The notes under the pieces were generated by a model, which saw only the letters and a program-made list of their open reading frames with translations, searched no databases and was not told the DNA's origin. Shown here piece after piece: positions 56,912-64,000 of a stretch of 64,000 nucleotides of DNA. This DNA comes from Ochotona curzoniae. Taxonomy: Eukaryota > Chordata > Mammalia > Lagomorpha > Ochotonidae. Positions within the stretch are counted from its first letter, which is position 1. Every line of letters begins with the position of its first letter. The DNA lies in contig NW_024465885.1 in assembly GCF_017591425.1 (NCBI RefSeq), positions 46,433,001 through 46,497,000 on the forward strand, written 5' to 3'. The position numbers and the translations under genes were made by a program.

Positions 56912-57144
56912 AAATACCTTAAGAACAGTTTTTATGATTAGCTCCTCTGACAAGGAGATCTGTGAACTTTGTTATTTCTAGATTAGTCAAGATGACAGTG
57001 GATCAGAGTCTGGGGATTAATATTGGCCTCCCCTACTTCCCATGCTCAGGAAGTACTCATTAGAAAGAAGCCTCCAGAAAGAGATTTTAACTTTATTCAT
57101 TGATGAAAAAATTGTGTTCTTAAAAAAAAAAAGATCTGACTCTT

Positions 57145-57437
57145 GGGCCCAACGAGGTAGCCTGGCAGCTAAAATCCTCGCCTTGTACCTGCTGGGATCC
57201 CATATGGGCACTAGTTCTAATCCCAGTGACCCTGATCCCCATCCAACTTCCTGCAGTGGAGTACGGCCCAAAACCTTGGGACTCTGTACCCACATGGGAG
57301 ACCTGGAAGGGGCTCCTGGCTCCAGGCTTCAGATTGGCTTAGCTCAGCTGTTGTGGCCTCTTGGGGAGTGAATTCACAGAATAAAGATATTCCTCTCTGT
57401 CTCTCCTCCTCTCTGTATAAAATAAGTCTTTAAAAAA
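57145..57437 (+). mobile_element. SINE, directly after the retrocopy's A-run
   Basis: 'gggcccaacgaggtagcctg' to 'aaaataagtctttaaaaaa'. Confidence 0.88.
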
Positions 57438-57439
57438 TT

Positions 57440-57680
57440 GCACACTTGATTTTGTAAGTGTTGTGAATACGTGGGGAAATACTTAAACAGTTTTTTCTTA
57501 CAATAGCATGTGTTGATTATTCATTAATCAGTTCCTTGCCATTTGGGTTGGTTCTACCTTTTCAATATTGTGCATAAAGCTGCTGTGGTAGCTGTATAAA
57601 CTGCTTTCAGCTTGGGTCCCTACGTAAAATGGCATTGCTCAACCATACAGTGACTCTAATTTTTTGAAGAACTGTACCAT
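57440..57680. mobile_element. Old L1 3'-end fragment
   Basis: 'gggttggttctaccttttc', 'tgtgcataaagctgctgtgg', 'actgctttcagc' and 'accattttccatagctg' follow the mammalian L1 'gttgtttccattttt ... ataatgctgc' segment, opposite in orientation to the 19.4-kb fragment. Confidence 0.55.
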
Positions 57681-57832
57681 TTTCCATAGCTGAATCTTTG
57701 AAATTCCTGCCAGCTTGTCAACCCGAATAACAGGGTGGCTCTCTGAAACAGATTCATCAGGAATAGCAGGGCATTGCCGTGGTAAATACGTGTGTTGTGA
57801 TTGAAGACATGCTCAAGGGACAGAGGAAGACA

Positions 57833-58085
57833 AGGGGCTGGCTTGGGCCTGCAGTGCGAATGCCTGGGTTCCCTGTCTGGGTTTGATACCTGGCCCTGAT
57901 TCCAGTTTCCTACCAACGCAGTCACTGGGAGGCAGACATGATGGCTCAGGTGTTGGGTTCCCACCAACCCTGTAGGAGATGTGGGTCGATCCTGGACTGG
58001 ACCTGGCTATTACAGCTTTTTGGGGGGTGGACCAATGGATGGGAGCTTTATCTCACTCACTCCCTAATTGCCTCTAAAATTTTAA
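57833..58085 (+). mobile_element. Old SINE, diverged
   Basis: 'gggctggcttgggcctgcag' to 'attgcctctaaaattttaaa'. Confidence 0.55.
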
Positions 58086-58179
58086 AAACTTTAAAGGAAT
58101 AAAGCAAAGAAGATTGCATAAATTGTGGGTGTATCAGCCCTACGTTAGTCAGGTACTTCCTGGCACATGTCCTCATGGA

Positions 58180-58180
<1 letters not shown>

Positions 58181-58212
<32 letters not shown>
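58181..58212. repeat. (TG)n microsatellite
   Basis: About 16 TG units in MORC3 intron 1. Confidence 0.95.
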
Positions 58213-58215
<3 letters not shown>

Positions 58216-58412
58216 AGAATTGTGGTGCCCTTTCTGCAAAGTTGTGGTTTCGGCAGGGGTTGGGATGGGGCTTCCATTCATGGTTTTCCCTGGTTCCATG
58301 TTACCACAAATGATTCCTTTGGATACTGACTATTTTCACAGCACAGAGCTCAAGAGGTCCAGTTCCTCTGTCTTTGACAATGTTTGTAATTTTGTGTTTT
58401 GCTTTTATTTTG

Positions 58413-58414
<2 letters not shown>

Positions 58415-58453
<39 letters not shown>
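58415..58453. repeat. (GT)n microsatellite
   Basis: About 19 GT units, 200 bp from the previous one. Confidence 0.95.
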
Positions 58454-58455
<2 letters not shown>

Positions 58456-58599
58456 GCTCCCTTGCAGCCCTCTCGTCACTGGCAGGGGACCTCTTTTAAA
58501 TAAATCTTGCTTTGCACACTGAAAAAAAGAATATTTTTTGAAAGACAGAGTTAGAGGGAGAGACAGATTCTCCCTTTGCACTAGATAATGGATACCTTG

Positions 58600-58725
58600 G
58601 TCTAGACTAGACCAGCCTGCCCCCGGTCCTGGCTCTCACCTGTGGGTGCCGCAGCCTTGCTCAGCCCCCAGCGCAGCTCTTGCGCTCACCAGTGGGAGAT
58701 GCAGGGTACAGAAGTCTAACCTTAA
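58600..58725 (-). repeat. Short fragment of the G-rich array family
   Basis: Two or three units on the minus strand ('ctggctctcacctgtgggtg' and 'gcgctcaccagtgggagatg'), inside MORC3 intron 1. Confidence 0.55.
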
Positions 58726-59011
58726 TCGGCCAAGTTTCCCCATTTGGTTTATTTTTGGCTTTCTGTCACTGCAGACTGGATTTAATTAATTTGTTACAGA
58801 CTGATGCCACTAATCTGTGTTTTCCAGTTCTTATACTATTGATTTTGTTGTTTGCTGTTACTTGTTACTAGTCTAATTCTTTTTGTCCTTTGGGGTTTTT
58901 GAGTTTTTTCATCTATGTTGAAGCAGTTTCAGATGGGAGCATAGGTAAACACTTTGTGTATTTAAGCTTCCAAGTTTTAAATTTGTAACTTTTGTAACTT
59001 ATGCTGTTTCT

Positions 59012-59315
59012 TTTTTTTAGATTTTAAAATTTTTATTGCGAAGTTAGATATACAGAGGGGAGGAGAGACAGAGAGGAAGATCTTTGTCCAATGATTCACA
59101 CCCCAAGTGAGCACTACAGCCAGGGCTGCGCTGATCCGAAGCCAGGAGCCTCTTCCAGGTCTCCCATGTGGGTGCAGGGTTCCAAAGCTTTGGGCCATCC
59201 TCCACTGCTTTCCCAGGCCACAAGCAGGGAGCTGGAAGGGAAGTGGGGATGCTGAGATTAGAACCAGCATGTTCAAGGTGAGGACTTTAGTCACTAGGCC
59301 ACCTCGCCAGGCCTC
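59012..59315 (-). mobile_element. SINE
   Basis: 'ttagattttaaaatttttat' to 'ccacctcgccaggcc'; the segment before 'gttcaagg' is shortened. Confidence 0.88.
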
Positions 59316-59450
59316 TTGTTGCGTTTCTAAAAGTTCAGTTTAAAAAATGTATGTGGGCTATAATAAAGTCATATATGTTTGTAAATAATGTTTAAATGTC
59401 ACTATGCTTTAAAGGGTGATGTTTCTCAGTGTTCTGAATGGGTGGTTTCT

Positions 59451-59760
59451 TTTTTTTTTAAGATCTATTTTATTATTTTTTATTACGAAGTTAGGTATAT
59501 ATATAGAGAGGAGGAGAGATAGAGAGGAAGATCTTCCATCCAATGATTCACTCCCCAAGTGACCACAACGGCCAGGAGCTAGGAGCCAGGAACCTCTTCC
59601 GGGTATCCCATACAGGTGCAGGATCCCAAAGCATTGGGCCCTCCTCGACTGCTTTCCCAGGCCACAAGCAGGGAGGTGGATGGGAAGCAGGGCTGCACCC
59701 ATATGGGATTCCGGTGCATTCAAGGCGAGGATTTGAGACGCTAGGTCATGCTGCCGGGCC
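59451..59760 (-). mobile_element. Full-length SINE
   Basis: 17-bp duplication CTGAATGGGTGGTTTCT at 59434-59450 and 59761-59777. Confidence 0.95.
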
Positions 59761-60195
59761 CTGAATGGGTGGTTTCTAAAACACATGGAGTGCTGGCATT
59801 TTCTCGTGGTTGATTAGTTGCTTAAGTGCTTCATTATTTTGGGTTCTGTACTCAAGTGTTTCCCAGATAATCACCTAGGACGGACTGTCTGGTTGAAGTT
59901 GTGTCTGCTTATTTTTATGTGTTTTTGCATTATGCTCTTTGGGCTTTGGGGCAGGGCAGGAGTGATAGAGCTAAGACTCTGTTGGGCAGGTTCATCTCTG
60001 GCTGAAGCCTGGGATTGTTTATTGGGGTGGGGACTAGTTACTTACAGTCAGATACCTGCTTCTCTTGTGTCAGAAAATCAAGCTCTTTGTAATCTGGTTA
60101 AATAACCCCACTGTAAACGCCAGTGCATTCCTGTTCTCAAGTCCTATTTTGGATTTTCGTTCCTTTACGTGGCACTCTTACAGATTGTCCTTGGT

Positions 60196-60535
60196 TTGTT
60201 TGTTTGTTTGTTTTTGTGTCTATTTTTATTGGAATGTCATAAAGAGTCAGATTTTTAGAGAGAAGGAGAAATAGAGAAAATGGTCTTCCATCCCCTGATT
60301 CACTCCCCAAGTGGCCACAAATGCCAGAGCTGAGCTGATCCAAAGCCAGGAGCTTCTTCTGGGTCTCCCACGTAGGTGCAGGGTCCCAAGGCTTTGGGCC
60401 ATCCTCAGATGCTTTTCCAGGCACAAGCAGGGAGCTGGAAGGGAAGTGGAGTAGTCAGGATACAAACCAGCACCCATATGGGATGCCATTGTATGCAAGG
60501 CAAGGATTTTAGCCACTAAGCTACTGCGCTGAGCC
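60196..60535 (-). mobile_element. SINE with TTTG expansion in its tail
   Basis: Duplication TTGTCCTT on both sides; the left tail holds five 'gttt' repeats. Confidence 0.85.
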
Positions 60536-60760
60536 CAGGTTGTCCTTATTTTAAAATGAACTCATGCTTACAATGTTTACTGTGCATGTTCCAGTCATTC
60601 TTGTGAGGACTTGAAAATATTGTCATGTATTTTTCTTGGTGACAAATTGAGCTGATATTGTTAGTCATCTTCAGTTCAGATGACAGAACTTAAGGCACAG
60701 AGGTTAAGCTGCTCGCCCCAGATAACACATCTAGTTACCCCTCTTCTAACCTGTCTGCTT

Positions 60761-60763
<3 letters not shown>

Positions 60764-60795
<32 letters not shown>
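60764..60795. repeat. (GT)n microsatellite
   Basis: About 16 GT units. Confidence 0.95.
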
Positions 60796-60797
<2 letters not shown>

Positions 60798-61549
60798 TAC
60801 ATTGCTTTTTGCAGGAGTACTTATTCTTTCTAGTTAAGATTGTGTACTCACGAAAGAGTTAAGAATGGCTAAAGAATAGTAGCTTATGTTTAGATCACTG
60901 GAAAGCCTCTTTTCAGTGTGTGTTGTTGTTTTAGACCTTTTTGGTTTGCTCTTAGGGAAATGTTACCCAAGAAAGATACGTGCCTGGGTGGCAGGTATTG
61001 TAGAAATCATTAAGTGAGAATGGATGTTTGTATCACCACATTGTAGCTTGCATCTCAATTCACACTGTAATGTAATTTTGAATAAGCCAAGACTATACTG
61101 GCTCTTTTATAAACAAAGATGGTATAAGGGGCGGGGAGCTGGGTCAGAAAGCCCTTTCTGACAGCCACTGCTGGCACTTTCTCATTCTGCATTTGAGAAG
61201 ACGGTTTTAAGCAAAATGAAGATCTGGACATTGATTTGGAACTGTGATGGGTGCTTTAGAAAGACCGAGTTGTATCTCCTCATCTCATGAATGTGTTGTG
61301 CTGTTACCTGATGTATGACATAGAAAATGAGACTCACATGTACTAGTGTGTCAGGAACAGTCTTCCGAAGTGTGCTGTGCCTCACAGGTGTGATAGTGCA
61401 ACCTGCTGGCTGCCCAAGGATTGAGAATTGGCCTGCAGCAAATACAGTGGACAAGAACCTCTCTTCTGGCACCAGTCTAATCCTGTTCCTCTGGCACTTC
61501 ATGCCAGACACCATGCTCCCCTTTCTGTTTTCCTTAAAATTTAGAGAAA

Positions 61550-64000
61550 ACTGTGCACCATGTGTAAATGCTCCATGTGCACGTGTGTAAATGCTCCGTG
61601 TGCACGTGTGTAAATGCTCCATGTGCACAGTGTATAAATGCTCCGTGTGCACGTGTGTAAATGCTCCGTGTGCACGTGTGTAAATGCTCCGTGTGCACGT
61701 GTGTAAATGCTCCATGTGCACAGTGTATAAATGCTCCATGTGCACGTGTGTAAATGCTCCGTGTGCACGTGTGTAAATGCTCCATGTGCACGTGTGTAAG
61801 TGCTCCGTGTGCACGTGTGTAAGTGCTCCGTGTGCACGTGTGTAAATGCTCCATGTGCTCTGTGTGTAAATGCTCCATGTGCTCTGTGTGTAAATGCTCC
61901 ATGTGCACGTGTGTAAATGCTCCGTGTGCACGTGTGTAAATGCTCCATGTGCACAGTGTATAAATGCTCCATGTGCACGTGTGTAAATGCTCCATGTGCA
62001 CGTGTGTAAATGCTCCATGTGCACGTGTGTAAATGCTCCGTGTGCACGTGTGTAAATGCTCCGTGTGCTCTGTGTGTAAATGCTCCATGTGCTCGTGTGT
62101 AAATGCTCCGTGTGCACGTGTGTAAATGCTCCATGTGCTCTGTGTGTAAATGCTCCATGTGCACGTGTGTAAATGCTCCGTGTGCACGTGTGTAAATGCT
62201 CCATGTGCACGTGTGTAAATGCTCCGTGTGCACGTGTGTAAATGCTCCGTGTGCTCTGTGTGTAAATGCTCCATGTGCACGTGTGTAAATGCTCCGTGTG
62301 CACGTGTGTAAATGCTCCGTGTGCTCTGTGTGTAAATGCTCCATGTGCTCGTGTGTAAATGCTCCATGTGCACGTGTGTAAATGCTCCATGTGCACGTGT
62401 GTAAATGCTCCGTGTGCACGTGTGTAAATGCTCCATGTGCTCTGTGTGTAAATGCTCCATGTGCTCGTGTGTAAATGCTCCATGTGCACGTGTGTAAATG
62501 CTCCGTGTGCTCTGTGTGTAAATGCTCCATGTGTACTGTGTATAAATGCTCCGTGTGCACGTGTGTAAATGCTCCATGTGCTCTGTGTGTAAATGCTCCA
62601 TGTGCTCTGTGTGTAAATGCTCCATGTGCACGTGTGTAAATGCTCCGTGTGCACGTGTGTAAATGCTCCATGTGCACAGTGTATAAATGCTCCATGTGCA
62701 CGTGTGTAAATGCTCCATGTGCACGTGTGTAAATGCTCCATGTGCACGTGTGTAAATGCTCCGTGTGCACGTGTGTAAATGCTCCGTGTGCTCTGTGTGT
62801 AAATGCTCCATGTGCTCGTGTGTAAATGCTCCATGTGCATGTGTGTAAATGCTCCGTGTGCTCTGTGTGTAAATGCTCCATGTGTACTGTGTATAAATGC
62901 TCCGTGTGCACGTGTGTAAATGCTCCGTGTACACTGTGTGTAAATGCTCCATGTGCACGTGTGTAAATGCTCCATGTGCACGTGTGTAAATGCTCCGTGT
63001 GCACGTGTGTAAATGCTCCATGTGCACAGTGTATAAATGCTCCGTGTGCACGTGTGTAAATGCTCCATGTGCACGTGTGTAAATGCTCCGTGTGCACGTG
63101 TGTAAATGCTCCATGTGCACAGTGTATAAATGCTCCATGTGCACGTGTGTAAATGCTCCGTGTGCACGTGTGTAAATGCTCCGTGTGCACGTGTGTAAAT
63201 GCTCCGTGTGCACGTGTGTAAGTGCTCCGTGTGCACGTGTGTAAATGCTCCATGTGCTCTGTGTGTAAATGCTCCATGTGCACGTGTGTAAATGCTCCGT
63301 GTGCACGTGTGTAAATGCTCCATGTGCACGTGTGTAAATGCTCCGTGTGCACGTGTGTAAATGCTCCGTGTGCTCTGTGTGTAAATGCTCCATGTGCACG
63401 TGTGTAAATGCTCCGTGTGCACGTGTGTAAATGCTCCGTGTGCTCGGTGTGTAAATGCTCCATGTGCTCGTGTGTAAATGCTCCATGTGCACGTGTGTAA
63501 ATGCTCCATGTGCACGTGTGTAAATGCTCCGTGTGCACGTGTGTAAATGCTCCATGTGCTCTGTGTGTAAATGCTCCATGTGCTCGTGTGTAAATGCTCC
63601 ATGTGCACGTGTGTAAATGCTCCGTGTGCTCTGTGTGTAAATGCTCCATGTGTACTGTGTATAAATGCTCCGTGTGCACGTGTGTAAATGCTCCATGTGC
63701 TCTGTGTGTAAATGCTCCATGTGCTCTGTGTGTAAATGCTCCATGTGCACGTGTGTAAATGCTCCGTGTGCACGTGTGTAAATGCTCCATGTGCACAGTG
63801 TATAAATGATCCATGTGCACGTGTGTAAATGCTCCATGTGCACGTGTGTAAATGCTCCATGTGCACGTGTGTAAATGCTCCGTGTGCACGTGTGTAAATG
63901 CTCCGTGTGCTCTGTGTGTAAATGCTCCATGTGCTCGTGTGTAAATGCTCCATGTGCATGTGTGTAAATGCTCCGTGTGCTCTGTGTGTAAATGCTCCAT
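61550..64000. repeat. 23/24-bp minisatellite with 1119-bp higher-order repeat, continuing off the window
   Basis: About 105 units of the type 'ccgtgtgcacgtgtgtaaa' + 'tgct' (23 bp). Variants: 'gctctgtgtgt' and 'gcacagtgtat' (24 bp), 'gctcgtgtgt' (23 bp), and rare 'aagtgct'. Variant units recur in the same order: the 'ccatgtgcatgtg' unit at 62831 reappears at 63950, and the doubled 'gctctgtg' unit at 62574 reappears at 63693, both 1119 bp apart. An earlier copy at 61851 is 723 bp before 62574. The reverse strand has no stop in any frame of the unit. No sign of transcription or coding constraint. Confidence 0.95.

Larger units (their letters stand above)
56285..57133 (+). pseudogene. RPL22L1P: RPL22L1 processed pseudogene, interrupted by a SINE
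   Basis: The start ATG at 56285 opens a reading frame like ribosomal protein eL22-like 1: QKDKKPKKSTWRFNLDFTHP, then after an insertion [36 protein letters not shown]. The 3' part resumes after a SINE (56604-56911) with 'aagaacag', then 'gacaaggagatctgtgaac' and a TAA at 57018. An A-run at 57121-57131 looks like the retrocopied poly(A). The gene is dead: a 66-nt insertion (56384-56449) brings in-frame stops, the SINE cuts the ORF, and the distal part carries stops. Known: the parent is a paralogue of RPL22 in the 60S subunit. The first-third divergence suggests an old copy. No target duplication was identified. Confidence 0.9.
48601..64000 (+). other. MORC3: MORC3 intron 1 (partial)
   Basis: From the exon 1 donor to the window edge. 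Contains the 3' half of the CpG island, SINEs, an ancient hAT fragment, L1 fragments, the RPL22L1 retrocopy, three GT microsatellites and the start of a large minisatellite. Non-repeat stretches (49840-50310, 51090-52410, 53700-54640, 54850-55320, 60540-61550) show no exon. Confidence 0.8.

Noticed and set aside
48601..61500. MORC3 exon 2
   Set aside because: I looked for the coding segment expected after LSA (CPKFLHTNS-type) and found nothing with a matching acceptor and phase; it presumably lies beyond the window.
61182..64000. Three minus-strand ORFs of 798-925 codons (EHLHTCTWSIYT-type repeats)
   Set aside because: They lie on the 23/24-bp minisatellite, whose antisense unit has no stop in any frame. 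All three frames are open at once and there is no promoter or splice context, so this is a composition artefact.
61550..64000. CRISPR-like regular array
   Set aside because: Units are head-to-tail without unique spacers, in a mammalian intron.

Overview
Mammalian nuclear DNA, almost certainly from a lagomorph and most likely a pika (Ochotona). About sixty copies of a tRNA-derived C-type SINE are present, with a head like 'gggcccggcgcggtggc', a B-box 'ggttctaatcc' and an 'aataaaaataaatct' tail. This form resembles the Ochotona subfamily more than the rabbit one. The species call is inference; the gene content is firmer.

Two protein-coding genes lie on the + strand, in the order known from human chromosome 21. 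The first (3858-21116) is the 3' part of DOP1B (DOPEY2): eleven exons with matching phases encode the last 462 residues, followed by a short 3' UTR with ATTAAA at 21452. The second is MORC3. Its CpG-island promoter (about 48.28-49.48 kb) and coding exon 1 (48562-48600, 13 codons) are present, and the rest of the window is MORC3 intron 1, running off the right edge. No other functional gene was found. The only other gene-derived sequence is a dead RPL22L1 retrocopy in MORC3 intron 1 (56285-57133), cut by a SINE.

The 27-kb intergenic region is a repeat dump. It holds several copies of a G-rich, roughly 70-bp-unit tandem repeat family with an A-rich 3' end (22.99-26.14, 32.30-34.21, 36.19-36.61, 39.94-43.99 and 46.13-47.43 kb, plus a scrap at 58.6 kb). 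Two of these copies form a perfect 333-bp inverted repeat. Four solo endogenous-retrovirus LTRs are visible (1810-2055, 9081-9783, 27042-27478, 45137-45521); three have exact 6-bp target duplications and one has a 5/6 match.

The right end (61.55-64.0 kb) is a 23/24-bp minisatellite with a 1119-bp higher-order period. Its antisense strand has no stop codon in any frame, which produces very long but spurious ORFs. Other tandem repeats include a 66-bp minisatellite born inside a SINE (13986-14454), a 60-bp minisatellite split by an LTR (about 8.98-9.86 kb) and an interrupted CA array (12274-12513). I see no tRNA, rRNA, CRISPR or bacterial-type feature. SINE boundaries without a stated target duplication are accurate to roughly 10-20 bases.
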